In this document: positions 8,330 to 16,193 of the stretch, piece after piece | Layout of the letters: every line of letters starts with the position of its first letter | Position numbering within the stretch: the first letter of the stretch is position 1 | Assembly (NCBI GenBank): GCA_018364455.1 | Contig: JAGZLW010000002.1 | Location: 23,835 to 87,834 of the forward strand | Reading direction: 5' to 3' | From: Streptococcus mitis | GTDB taxonomy: Bacteria; Bacillota; Bacilli; Lactobacillales; Streptococcaceae | Length of the DNA: 64,000 bases | Made by a program: the position numbers and the translations under genes | Notes under the pieces: model-generated | Seen by the model: the letters and a program-made list of their open reading frames with translations, nothing else | Told to the model about the DNA's origin: nothing | The model's database searches: none

Positions 8330-8922
8330 TGGCCTATCAAGACTATATCAACTGTTCCCGTGAGGTTTTGTTGGAAAAAATGGCAGAGCTTCTGCCTGAA
8401 AAACGCCTAACCCATTGCTTGGGTGTGGAGCGTGCAGCCATAGAACTGGCTCAACGATTTGGAGTAGATGTTGAGAAGGCAGGTTTAGCAGCCCTTCTTC
8501 ATGACTATGCTAAAAAACTGTCAGATCAGGAATTTCTGGATTTGATTGACCGTTACCAATTAGACCCTGACCTCAAAAACTGGGGCAATAATGTCTGGCA
8601 TGGCATGGTTGGAATTTACAAGATTCAAGAAGACTTGGATTTACATGATCCAGAAATCCTGCGAGCTATTGAAATCCATACAGTCGGGGCTGGTCAGATG
8701 ACAGATTTAGATAAGGTCATCTATGTCGCAGACTATATCGAACACAATCGAGCCTTTCCTGGAGTAAATGTGGCGCGTGAGATTGCAAGTCTATCGCTCA
8801 ATAAGGCGGTGGCCTACGAAACAGCTCGTACCGTGGAGCATCTAGCTCATCAGGGATTTCCCATCTATCCCCAAACCCTTGAAACCTATAACGCCTTTGT
8901 GCACTATTTGAAAGAGGACTAA
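8329..8922 (+). CDS. yqeK: HD-domain hydrolase YqeK (Ap4A hydrolase family)
   Basis: The protein has 197 residues. HD-superfamily metal ligands are visible in order: THCLGVE, LLHDYAKK, VWHGMVG, and DYIEHNR near the C-terminal half. Firmicute YqeK proteins hydrolyse diadenosine tetraphosphate symmetrically to two ADP. The start overlaps the nadD stop by one base and the stop abuts rsfS directly, so all three are very likely co-transcribed. Pneumococcal strains I remember have an isochorismatase-type gene between yqeK and rsfS; it is absent here. Confidence 0.9.
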   Translation: MAYQDYINCSREVLLEKMAELLPEKRLTHCLGVERAAIELAQRFGVDVEKAGLAALLHDYAKKLSDQEFLDLIDRYQLDPDLKNWGNNVWHGMVGIYKIQEDLDLHDPEILRAIEIHTVGAGQMTDLDKVIYVADYIEHNRAFPGVNVAREIASLSLNKAVAYETARTVEHLAHQGFPIYPQTLETYNAFVHYLKED

Positions 8923-9276
8923 ATGAACGAAAAAGAATTACTAGAACTAGTCGTGAAAGCGGCTGATGAGAAACGTGCGGAGGATATCCTTGCACTTGAC
9001 GTACAAGAATTGACCAGCGTGACGGACTACTTTGTTATCACTAGCTCAATGAATAGCCGTCAGTTGGACGCTATCGCTGATAACATCCGTGAAAAAGTAG
9101 CTGATGCAGGCTTTAAAGGTAGTCATATCGAAGGTGATGCAGCTGGAGGCTGGGTCCTACTAGACCTCGGCGCTGTCGTTGTGCATATCTTTTCAGAAGA
9201 AATGCGTGCCCACTATAACCTAGAAAAACTATGGCATGAGGCGGATTCTGTAGATATTTCAGAAGCTCTTGCTTAG
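8923..9276 (+). CDS. rsfS: Ribosomal silencing factor RsfS
   Basis: The protein has 117 residues, the normal length of the Iojap/RsfS family, with the typical VQELTSVTDYFVI stretch, the GDAAGGWVLLDLG core and a HIFSEEMRAHYNLEKLW end. RsfS binds ribosomal protein L14 and blocks subunit joining in starvation. ATG 8923 follows the yqeK stop with no gap, and the ribosome site lies inside the end of yqeK (GAGGA). Confidence 0.94.
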   Translation: MNEKELLELVVKAADEKRAEDILALDVQELTSVTDYFVITSSMNSRQLDAIADNIREKVADAGFKGSHIEGDAAGGWVLLDLGAVVVHIFSEEMRAHYNLEKLWHEADSVDISEALA

Positions 9277-9279
9277 AAG

Positions 9280-9312
9280 GTGAACTCAGTTGTAGTCAAC
9301 TGGGTTTCTTTG
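9280..9312 (+). terminator. Terminator after rsfS
   Basis: A 10-bp stem, AACTCAGTTG at 9283-9292 with 9297-9306 (one G-U pair), closes a TAGT loop and is followed by a short T-rich tail. Confidence 0.75.
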
Positions 9313-9378
9313 CTTATTTTAGAAAATTGATGGAAAGGTAAAGAGCGAGTGGTGTTTGCCATGGAGGCTCTTGGTATC

Positions 9379-10125
9379 ATGATTATGGCAACTTATGAAA
9401 CCTTTGCAGCGGTCTATGATGCAGTCATGGACGATAGTTTATACGACAAATGGACGGATTTTTCCCTGCGTCACTTACCTAAGAACAAGGAGAGAAAGAA
9501 ACTCTTGGAATTGGCTTGTGGGACAGGAATTCAATCTGTGCGCTTCTCTCAGGCTGGTTTTGAAGTGACTGGACTTGACTTGAGTGCGGATATGTTGAAG
9601 ATTGCTGAGAAGAGGGCTGTTTCAGCCAAACAAAAGATTGACTTTATAGAAGGCAATATGCTGGATTTGTCTAAGGCAGGTAAATACGATTTTGTCACGT
9701 GTTACTCGGATTCTATCTGCTACATGCAGGATGAGGTGGAAGTGGGAGATGTCTTTAAAGAAGTGTATAATGCCCTCAACGAAGACGGCGTCTTTATCTT
9801 TGATGTGCATTCTACCTACCAGACAGATGAGGTTTTTCCAGGATATTCTTACCATGAAAATGCGGAAGATTTCGCTATGCTCTGGGATACTTATGAGGAC
9901 GCGGCACCTCACTCCATCGTGCATGAGTTGACCTTTTTTGTCAAGGAGGCTGACGGTTCCTTTAGTCGCCATGATGAAGTGCATGAGGAGCGGACTTATG
10001 AGGTCCTGACCTATGATATTTTGCTGGAACAGGCTGGTTTCAAGTCTTTCAAACTCTATGCCGACTTTGAGGATAAGGAGCCAACAGAAACTAGCACCCG
10101 TTGGTTTTTTGTGGCACAGAAGTAG
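9379..10125 (+). CDS. Class I SAM-dependent methyltransferase
   Basis: The protein has 248 residues. The SAM-binding motif I is LLELACGTG near residues 43-51, and the acidic motif II end is LDLS about 24 residues later. The substrate cannot be told. I chose ATG 9379 because GGAGG at 9363-9367 is 11 bp upstream; ATG 9385, two codons later, is also possible. An upstream GTG/ATG reading lacks a ribosome site. The gene lies between rsfS and tmcAL, as in other mitis-group genomes from memory. Confidence 0.85.
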   Translation: MIMATYETFAAVYDAVMDDSLYDKWTDFSLRHLPKNKERKKLLELACGTGIQSVRFSQAGFEVTGLDLSADMLKIAEKRAVSAKQKIDFIEGNMLDLSKAGKYDFVTCYSDSICYMQDEVEVGDVFKEVYNALNEDGVFIFDVHSTYQTDEVFPGYSYHENAEDFAMLWDTYEDAAPHSIVHELTFFVKEADGSFSRHDEVHEERTYEVLTYDILLEQAGFKSFKLYADFEDKEPTETSTRWFFVAQK

Positions 10126-10134
10126 GAGATTAGC

Positions 10135-11232
10135 ATGACCATCACGGGTATTATCGCGGAGTTTAATCCTTTTCATAATGGACACAAATACCTGCTGGAT
10201 CAGGCCGAGGGACTGAAAATCGTGGCTATGTCAGGAAATTTCATGCAGCGTGGAGAACCTGCTATTGTGGACAAGTGGACACGAGCTCATATGGCGTTGG
10301 AAAATGGCGCAGATCTGGTAGTAGAATTGCCCTTTTTAGTAAGTGTTCAGGCAGCAGATTTCTTTGGCCAAGGGGCTGTGGATATCTTATCCCAGCTAGG
10401 AATTGATAACCTAGCCTTTGGGACAGAGGAAGTTCTGGATTACCAGAAAATTGCTGACTTATACACAGAGAAAGATGCTGAGATGGAGAAATTTGTGGAA
10501 AATCTGCCTGATTCCCTCTCTTATCCCCAGAAAACCCAAGCCATGTGGAAGGAGTTTGCAGGTCTTGATTTTTCAGGCAATACCCCCAATCACGTCCTTG
10601 CTCTTGCCTATGCCAAGGCAGTTGCTGGACGTAACATCAAGTTGTACCCGATTCAGCGTCAGGGGGCGGGTTACCATTCTGTGGACAAGGATGTGGACTT
10701 TGCCTCGGCGACAGCCCTCCGTCAGCACCAGAGGGACAAAGATTTCTTAGAACGCTTTATGCCATCTGTTGTCCTCTTTGAGCAAAACAGTAAGGTAAGC
10801 TGGGATGACTATTTTCCCTTGCTCCGCTATCAAATCTTGTCCAATCCAGACCTAACCACTGTCTATCAGGTCAATCAAGAAATGGCTGTGCGCATTAAAG
10901 AGGCTATTAAACCAGCACAGTCTGTAGAAGAATTAGTCGAGGCGGTTGCGACCAAACGATATACCAAGGCGCGTGTCAGACGCCTATTGACCTATATTTT
11001 GATGCAGGCTAGAGAAAGTGACTTGCCAGAAGGGATTCATGTCCTTGGATTTACTGAAAAAGGCAGGCAACATCTTAAGTCTTTGAAAGGTCAGGTCAGT
11101 CTAGTCAGCCGAATTGGCAAAGAACCTTGGGATGTCATGACTCAAAAGGCAGACCAGATTTACCAACTAGGAAATCCAAGTATAGCAGAACAGAATTTTG
11201 GAAGAGTACCGATTAGAATAGAAACAAACTAA
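10135..11232 (+). CDS. tmcAL: tRNA(Met) cytidine acetate ligase TmcAL (YlbM)
   Basis: The protein has 365 residues. The N terminus carries the nucleotidyltransferase HxGH signature in AEFNPFHNGHKYLL, with MSGNFMQRGEPA and WTRAHMAL following, all typical of YlbM/TmcAL. The enzyme activates acetate with ATP and makes N4-acetylcytidine at position 34 of elongator tRNA-Met. It starts 9 bp after the methyltransferase and ends at a terminator. Confidence 0.93.
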   Translation: MTITGIIAEFNPFHNGHKYLLDQAEGLKIVAMSGNFMQRGEPAIVDKWTRAHMALENGADLVVELPFLVSVQAADFFGQGAVDILSQLGIDNLAFGTEEVLDYQKIADLYTEKDAEMEKFVENLPDSLSYPQKTQAMWKEFAGLDFSGNTPNHVLALAYAKAVAGRNIKLYPIQRQGAGYHSVDKDVDFASATALRQHQRDKDFLERFMPSVVLFEQNSKVSWDDYFPLLRYQILSNPDLTTVYQVNQEMAVRIKEAIKPAQSVEELVEAVATKRYTKARVRRLLTYILMQARESDLPEGIHVLGFTEKGRQHLKSLKGQVSLVSRIGKEPWDVMTQKADQIYQLGNPSIAEQNFGRVPIRIETN

Positions 11233-11255
11233 GTCTACTGAAATGTAGGCTTTTT
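11231..11255 (+). terminator. Terminator after tmcAL
   Basis: AGTCTAC at 11232-11238 pairs with GTAGGCT at 11245-11251 and is followed by T's. It overlaps the tmcAL stop codon. Nearly the same sequence recurs after yoeB at 11875-11900. Confidence 0.8.
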
Positions 11256-11304
11256 GATATTTTTTACGAATAAATAGATAGAGAAGAAAATCTTGTACAG
11301 GTTC

Positions 11305-11333
11305 CTGACAATTTCTTTCTTTTCGTGTATAAT
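11305..11333 (+). promoter_or_regulatory. Promoter of yefM-yoeB
   Basis: CTGACA at 11305-11310 and TATAAT at 11328-11333 are spaced by 17 bp, upstream of the antitoxin start at 11364. YefM-YoeB complexes repress their own promoter in related systems. Confidence 0.7.
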
Positions 11334-11363
11334 AGTGGAAAAGAGGTAAAACGAGGTATGGTT

Positions 11364-11618
11364 ATGGAAGCAGTTCTTTACTCAACATTCCGAAATCATT
11401 TAAAGGACTACATGAAAAAGGTAAATGATGAATTTGAGCCTTTGACGGTGGTTAATAAAAATCCAGACGAAGACATTGTAGTCCTTTCAAAGAGCGAGTG
11501 GGATAGTATTCAGGAAACCCTGAGAATCGCTCAAAATAAGGAACTTTCTGATAAGGTTTTGCGAGGAATGGCTCAAGTTCGTGCTGGAAGCACACAGGTA
11601 CATGTTATTGAGGAGTGA
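11364..11618 (+). CDS. yefM: YefM-family antitoxin
   Basis: The protein has 84 residues from ATG 11364 (MEAVLYSTFRNHL), the Phd/YefM fold. An in-frame ATG two codons upstream (11358) is an alternative. The N-terminal half binds DNA and the C-terminal helix (about residues 50-84) wraps the toxin. The stop is 3 bp before yoeB. Sequence and length match the pneumococcal YefM described with YoeB. It neutralises the toxin and autoregulates the operon. Confidence 0.92.
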   Translation: MEAVLYSTFRNHLKDYMKKVNDEFEPLTVVNKNPDEDIVVLSKSEWDSIQETLRIAQNKELSDKVLRGMAQVRAGSTQVHVIEE

Positions 11619-11621
11619 GAA

Positions 11622-11876
11622 ATGCTGCTCAAGTTTACAGAAGATGCCTGGGCAGATTATTGCTACTGGCAAAATCAGGATAAGAAAACGTTAAAAAGAA
11701 TCAATAAACTAATCAAGGATATTCAACGTGATCCATTTACAGGAATAGGTAAGCCAGAACCACTCAAGTATGACTACCAAGGAGCCTGGTCACGTCGTAT
11801 TGACGCAGAAAATCGCTTGATTTATATGATGGATGGAGATAGTATCGCTTTTTTGTCCTTCAAAGATCACTACTAA
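11622..11876 (+). CDS. yoeB: YoeB-family toxin, ribosome-dependent mRNA interferase
   Basis: The protein has 84 residues. It shows the RelE/YoeB fold with the KPEPLKYDYQGAWSRRI stretch that holds the catalytic Glu and Arg region, and the invariant HY at the C terminus (residues 83-84). YoeB cleaves mRNA in the ribosomal A site when YefM is degraded. It is co-transcribed with yefM and closed by a terminator that repeats the one before the module. Confidence 0.93.
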   Translation: MLLKFTEDAWADYCYWQNQDKKTLKRINKLIKDIQRDPFTGIGKPEPLKYDYQGAWSRRIDAENRLIYMMDGDSIAFLSFKDHY

Positions 11877-11900
11877 GTCTACTGAAAAGTAGGCTTTTTT
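11875..11900 (+). terminator. Terminator after yoeB (near copy of the tmcAL terminator)
   Basis: AGTCTAC at 11876-11882 pairs with GTAGGCT at 11889-11895, followed by six T's. It differs from the copy at 11231-11255 only in the loop. Confidence 0.85.
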
Positions 11901-12019
11901 GTCGAATTTTTCAGTTTTCGATAGTAATTTCTAGGTAAATTCTTTCAATTCAGGCTATAACTATTAAGAGTAAAATTTTTAATATGATAAATGTTACTCT
12001 TCAACTTTGAATTCGATTT

Positions 12020-12286
12020 ATGCCAGTTATTTTGTGGTATTCTGAAAATGAGGAAGCTGGCTCTCACTATACACAACGTGAAGTCATTGCTTTAATGGTC
12101 AATCTGCTCTTGATCGAAGCCGATGAAGAATTATTTGTTGATAAAAAAGAGTTGAAAATCTTAGATATGGCTGCTGGGTTTCGTGACATAATAATGACAC
12201 AGGCAAATAGTCAAGTAAATACAAAGGTTTTAGAGCTTCTACAAAAGTTTAAAATCAAAAAAATGAATAGTTGGTGTGCTGTTTAG
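12020..12286 (+). pseudogene. Remnant of a type I DNA methylase (hsdM) gene
   Basis: An 88-codon frame reads AGSHYTQREVIALMVNLL, which fits the conserved region of type I M subunits just before SAM motif I (the usual form is AGxxYTPREVIxLMVxLL). The expected motif I (DPTxGTGG-like) is degraded to DMAAGFRDI, and the reading frame ends soon after. No ribosome site precedes it and neither the N-terminal nor the NPPY part is present. The frame is therefore a relic of an older type I system, distinct from the intact hsdM at 50264. Confidence 0.65.
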
Positions 12287-12345
12287 AGAAGTTATTACGA
12301 AAATAAATGTTGTAAACAGTATATCAGCATAAAGGAGGACCTCAG

Positions 12346-12936
12346 ATGTCTAAGGCAAAAAAAGACACGATTGAAGCAAAAGGTTTTGCTATTCAAATTT
12401 ATACTGAAGACTTTAAAAACGACTATATAAGTCTGACGGATATTGCTAGATATAAAAGCGATGAACCAAGTGATGTAATTAAAAATTGGATGAGAAGAAA
12501 AGATATAATTGAATTTCTTGGTTTATGGGAAAGTTTAAACAACATGAATTTCAATTCGGTCGAATTCGACCGAATTGAATCGAAAGCTGGATATAATTCA
12601 TTTACATTGTCTCCTAAGAAATGGGGAGAGAAAACTGGAGCAATCGGAATTATCTCAAAAGGTGGAAGATATAGTGGTGCATTTGCACATACAAATATTG
12701 CCTTCGAATTTGCTTCATGGATTTCTGCTGAATTTAAAATGCTAATAGACCTTTACAAAGAGAAGAGCCTAGTGAAACACTTGATGGAAGTTCAAAAGAG
12801 AGCCATAGACTTTATGAGACAAGAGAAGCCGAATATGATGGAAGCTTGGAAAATAGAGAGCGAAACGAGTCCAGAATACAAGGTAATGATTTCAGCCTTG
12901 AAAGAAATGGCAATCAAGGAAATAGTGGAAGCTTAG
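12346..12936 (+). CDS. KilA-N domain protein with an unrelated C-terminal tail
   Basis: The protein has 196 residues with a strong AAGGAGG ribosome site. Residues 1-131 match the KilA-N DNA-binding domain found in phage and in type I R-M neighbourhoods (DYISLTDIARYKSDEP, VIKNWMRRKDTIEFLG-like, FASWISAEFK). After residue about 131 the usual continuation is absent and a different, charged helical tail follows, so the gene looks like a deletion fusion of two genes. Part of the coding sequence is a 30-bp perfect palindrome (12550-12579). Function is unknown; it may be inactive. Confidence 0.7.
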   Translation: MSKAKKDTIEAKGFAIQIYTEDFKNDYISLTDIARYKSDEPSDVIKNWMRRKDIIEFLGLWESLNNMNFNSVEFDRIESKAGYNSFTLSPKKWGEKTGAIGIISKGGRYSGAFAHTNIAFEFASWISAEFKMLIDLYKEKSLVKHLMEVQKRAIDFMRQEKPNMMEAWKIESETSPEYKVMISALKEMAIKEIVEA

Positions 12937-12960
12937 AAAAATCATTGAGAAAACGAACGA

Positions 12961-12985
12961 GGGAGCAGAAAATGCTTCCTTTTTC
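12961..12985 (+). terminator. Terminator after the KilA-N gene
   Basis: GGGAGCA at 12961-12967 pairs with TGCTTCC at 12973-12979 (one G-U pair) around a GAAAA loop, followed by T's. Confidence 0.7.
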
Positions 12986-13264
12986 TATTCTAAAGAAGAT
13001 CCATACAATTTAAGGGTGATATTCCAAAGGATTTTAAACAGGGAGACTTCGTAAAGCTTTTTGGACAGGTAAGAACATCCATTGATGACAATGGAACGGA
13101 ACATACTAACGTTAGAATCCTATCATCTAAGCTTTTAAAGGTAAAGGAACAGATGAAGAATCAAGAGGAAAAAATCTGTACTTGGAGCAATAAAGAAATA
13201 TAAAGCTGAAGAAAAAGCAAAACCTATTGAGAAGAAAGAATCTTCAAAGGAAACTGAGAGATAG
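12986..13264 (+). pseudogene. Degraded mobile-element gene fragment
   Basis: There is no intact gene between the KilA-N gene and the HTH gene (12937-13412). In one frame a stretch from about 13015 reads as a plausible protein (GDFVKLFGQV then ILSSKLLKV). After a frame change near 13170 a Lys/Glu-rich tail continues (KKYKAEEKAKPIEKKES) to a stop at 13262-13264. This looks like a frameshifted C-terminal part of a gene of the kind carried on integrative elements. I cannot name the family. Confidence 0.45.
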
Positions 13265-13270
13265 GATGTG

Positions 13271-13307
13271 TCGGTGTGGTCTTCGGGCTGCACCGATTAT
13301 TATTTTT
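13271..13307 (+). terminator. Hairpin terminator ending the remnant region
   Basis: TCGGTG at 13271-13276 pairs with CACCGA at 13291-13296, with further wobble pairs inside, followed by a T-rich tail. Confidence 0.65.
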
Positions 13308-13360
13308 GTAAAATAAGTTTGAGAAAAGAGAATAAAAGTGCACTATAAGTACTAGTTTTG

Positions 13361-13369
13361 TGGTATAAT
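13361..13369 (+). promoter_or_regulatory. Extended -10 promoter of the HTH-led cassette
   Basis: TGG then TATAAT at 13364-13369 is an extended -10. No good -35 is visible. It lies 44 bp before the HTH regulator gene, which may control the genes behind it. Confidence 0.6.
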
Positions 13370-13412
13370 ATAAACGATATGATTTTAACAAGAAAATGAC
13401 TGGAGGTTAGTC

Positions 13413-13634
13413 ATGTCAAAATTCAGCTATAAAAAATTGTTTAAAAAATTGATAGATAAAGATATGAAAAATACTGAATTGATGAAAAAAGCAAAAGTGA
13501 GTAAAAGTACATTCTATAAAATTAAAAATGGTGATAATGTCACAACTGATGTGTTACTAAGAATCTGTAATGTGTTAGAATGTGATATTTCAGAGATTGT
13601 AGAATGTGTTAATGATTCTTCGGAGGAAATATAA
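13413..13634 (+). CDS. Small Cro/C1-type (XRE) HTH regulator
   Basis: The protein has 73 residues and is essentially one helix-turn-helix: SYKKLFKKLIDKDMKNTELM, then KAKVSKSTFYKIKNGDNVT as the HTH core, then LLRICNVLECDISEIVE. Small regulators of this type often control restriction-modification genes, limiting expression on entry to a new host. A ribosome site (GGAGG) precedes it. The next frame starts 1 bp after its stop, so it is the first gene of the cassette that includes the MORC-like ATPase and methyltransferase. Confidence 0.8.
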   Translation: MSKFSYKKLFKKLIDKDMKNTELMKKAKVSKSTFYKIKNGDNVTTDVLLRICNVLECDISEIVECVNDSSEEI

Positions 13635-13635
13635 A

Positions 13636-14022
13636 ATGAATTTAATTAGCTTGTTTTCAGGAGCGTGAGGATTAGACTTAGGCTTTGAAAAAGCAGGGTT
13701 TAATGTGGTAGCTGCTAATGAATACGATAAAACAATTTGGGCAACATATGAAAAAAATCATGATACAAAACTTATTAAGGGTGATATTTGTGGAATCGTT
13801 GAATTGCCAATATCAACACTTCCAACAAGGATTGTTAGCTTGGAATATAAACCAGACAGTAAGAATACATTGGAACTATACCTTGATGGTGGTTGGCAAT
13901 TTAGTTTCAGAATTTATAATGCTTCGACTAAGGTTGAATCAAGTTTGAAGTTTGATATACAAATCATAGGTATGCCTACAACAATTATATCGATAGATTG
14001 TAGATGGTCAGGAGAGATGTAG
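13636..14022 (+). pseudogene. Broken HaeIII-like R-M remnant: C5 methylase N-term joined to endonuclease C-term
   Basis: From ATG 13636 the frame reads MNLISLFSGA, then a TGA stop (13666-13668) exactly where motif I of C5 methyltransferases needs Gly, then GLDLGFEKAGFNVVAANEYD as expected. After about residue 53 (KGDI) the methylase sequence ends abruptly. The same frame continues as what looks like the C-terminal end of a HaeIII-type restriction endonuclease (FSFRIYNAS, SLKFDIQIIGMPT). A single base change plus an internal deletion of most of both genes explains this. It ends 1 bp before the intact ATPase gene. Confidence 0.7.
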
Positions 14023-14023
14023 A

Positions 14024-16192
14024 ATGAGAAGTTATTTTGAGCCTACTGGCAGACTAATAATGTCAATTGGTAAAGATTTGATTAAAGACCTCCCAGCAGC
14101 CTTAGTGGAGCTTGTAAAAAATTCATATGATGCAGATGCAAGTTATGTAAAAATAACATATCTAAAAAATGAGAATGAGTTAAAAATTGTTGTTGAAGAT
14201 GATGGACACGGAATGAGTCAAGATACAGTTCTGAATGCCTGGATGGTTCCATCAACGGACTATAAACTTAAAAAGAAAAATAGTCCAAAAGGAAGGGTTT
14301 ATCAAGGAAGAAAAGGAATCGGCAGGTATGCTGTTTCTTTACTGGGTAACAAATTAGAGTTAATTACAATAAAAGACGGTTTCAAAACCATGGCTCATTT
14401 TGATTGGGATGAATTTAATTCTGAGAAGAAGTTGAGTGAAATTCCAATTATTATCACAACATCTGAAACCGCGGATAATTCTGGAACTAAACTTATCATT
14501 ACAAACGAATATGGTAATGTGTTAGCAGATGAAATAAGTGAAATTGATTCACAAAAAGTTGAGAAGGAATTATCAAAGCTATTATCAAATGTAAAAGATT
14601 TTAAAATAATCGTTAGCTATGAAAATTTTTATAGTGATGATAAAAAGAATATTTGTAAGGAAATCTCGCAATTAGAATTTAATGAAGCTTGGCACTATAA
14701 ATTATCAGGTAAGATACATGCTGATTTTAATTATGAATTAAAATATTCGAACTTTTATACCAAGGAAGAAAAAGAATTTAAGGGTAGTTTTATAAAGGAA
14801 TTACCTAACAATTCTGTCCAATGTGGTGGAATTAGCATTGACTATAGAGTTTATGATAAAGATCCATCGGGAATAGAAGTAATAATGAATTTTATAAATG
14901 GAAATCAAAACACGAATCTTTCTAAGACAGAAATAAAAAATATGTTAATTGATAAATCTGGCATTAGTATTTTTAGAAATGATTTTAGAATAAGACCGTA
15001 TGGAGATAAGGGATTTGATTGGCTAAATTTGGATTCTAAACGTGTGCAAAACCCTAGTATGGCAATAGGTTCAGAACAGATAAACGGTAAAATAAGTATA
15101 GAGTCCGAAGAGATATCTGGACTAAAAGAAAAAAGTGCTAGAGATGGATTGTATGAAAATTCTAATTTTGCTACATTACAACGAATTGCTGAATTGAGTC
15201 TTAACTTATTAGAAAAAGAAAGATTTAAATATAGACAAAAAGCAACAAAAAAGAAACCTGAAGCAATAGATAAACTTTTTGATTTTAGCCATGTTAGTCA
15301 AAATATGGGAAAAGCTATAGATAGGGTTTATAAAAATTTAAAAAAATCTCCTGAGCATACAGATGAACATATAGAAACTTTAAACCAAGAAATAAGTAAA
15401 GAAATAAGAAATTTAGAAAAAGAAAAAGAAACCGAGTTTCTAGAAGTTAAAGAAACTATTGCAATATATCAAAAACATACTACATTGGGTAATGTTATAA
15501 GTGTTGTTTTGCATGAAGGGAGGAAGCCTCTTGCGTGGTATACAAATAAGTTACCTGCCATGGAACGAAAACTTAATAGTTTGTTTGATAAAAAAGAAAT
15601 AGCTACAACTGGGTATAATGATTTGTATAATGATGTCGGAAAGTTAAAATCCGAAGCAATAAGGATGAGTAATTTTTTTGCAAGATTAGACCCACTTGCA
15701 TCTAATAAAAGAAAGAAAAGGAAAAAAATCAATGCTGAAAATGAAATACGTTCAGTAATGGATATTTTTCAATCAATTGTAGAAGAATCAAATATTAAAA
15801 TAGATTATGAGATGCAGGAAAATATCACTTTGAATTTAGTAGAAGAAGACTTGTATATGGCGCTTACAAATATAATTGAAAATGCAATTTTTTGGGTGAA
15901 TTACTCTAAATTTGATGAGAAAATTATCAAAATAAGTCTTTTTACTAATAATGGTGAGGCTGTTATAGAAATAGTAGATAATGGTCCTGGAATTTTGACT
16001 GAAGATATAAAAGAAAATCTGTTGTTTCTACCGGGTTACTCAAGAAAAAATTCTGTCATGGAAGAAAATGGTACTGGATTAGGACTTTCTATTGCAGGGG
16101 AAGCTATTCAGAGAAACGAAGGAACTTTAGAAGCGATTGATTCTGAAGTAGGTGGGCATTTTAGAATATGCCTTAAGAAAGCTGAGGTGTAA
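14024..16192 (+). CDS. MORC/MutL-like GHKL ATPase fused to a histidine-kinase core
   Basis: The protein has 722 residues and no membrane segment. The N-terminal Bergerat ATPase is of the MutL/Hsp90/MORC kind: N-box ELVKNSYDADA with Glu29 and Asn33, DDGHGM at 59-64, GRKGIGRY at 95-102. The block FRNDFRIRPYG (317-327) and NPSMAIGSEQ is of the kind I know from prokaryotic MORC-like proteins. A helical region (about 430-480) follows. Next comes a second, histidine-kinase core: H-box VVLHEGRKPL with His497, N-box NIIENA (Asn620), DNGPG 652-656 and GTGLGLSIA 683-691. It should therefore bind ATP at two sites and could phosphorylate the receiver protein encoded 1 bp downstream. DNA-linked sensing is an inference. 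Confidence 0.82.
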   Translation: MRSYFEPTGRLIMSIGKDLIKDLPAALVELVKNSYDADASYVKITYLKNENELKIVVEDDGHGMSQDTVLNAWMVPSTDYKLKKKNSPKGRVYQGRKGIGRYAVSLLGNKLELITIKDGFKTMAHFDWDEFNSEKKLSEIPIIITTSETADNSGTKLIITNEYGNVLADEISEIDSQKVEKELSKLLSNVKDFKIIVSYENFYSDDKKNICKEISQLEFNEAWHYKLSGKIHADFNYELKYSNFYTKEEKEFKGSFIKELPNNSVQCGGISIDYRVYDKDPSGIEVIMNFINGNQNTNLSKTEIKNMLIDKSGISIFRNDFRIRPYGDKGFDWLNLDSKRVQNPSMAIGSEQINGKISIESEEISGLKEKSARDGLYENSNFATLQRIAELSLNLLEKERFKYRQKATKKKPEAIDKLFDFSHVSQNMGKAIDRVYKNLKKSPEHTDEHIETLNQEISKEIRNLEKEKETEFLEVKETIAIYQKHTTLGNVISVVLHEGRKPLAWYTNKLPAMERKLNSLFDKKEIATTGYNDLYNDVGKLKSEAIRMSNFFARLDPLASNKRKKRKKINAENEIRSVMDIFQSIVEESNIKIDYEMQENITLNLVEEDLYMALTNIIENAIFWVNYSKFDEKIIKISLFTNNGEAVIEIVDNGPGILTEDIKENLLFLPGYSRKNSVMEENGTGLGLSIAGEAIQRNEGTLEAIDSEVGGHFRICLKKAEV

Positions 16193-16193
16193 A

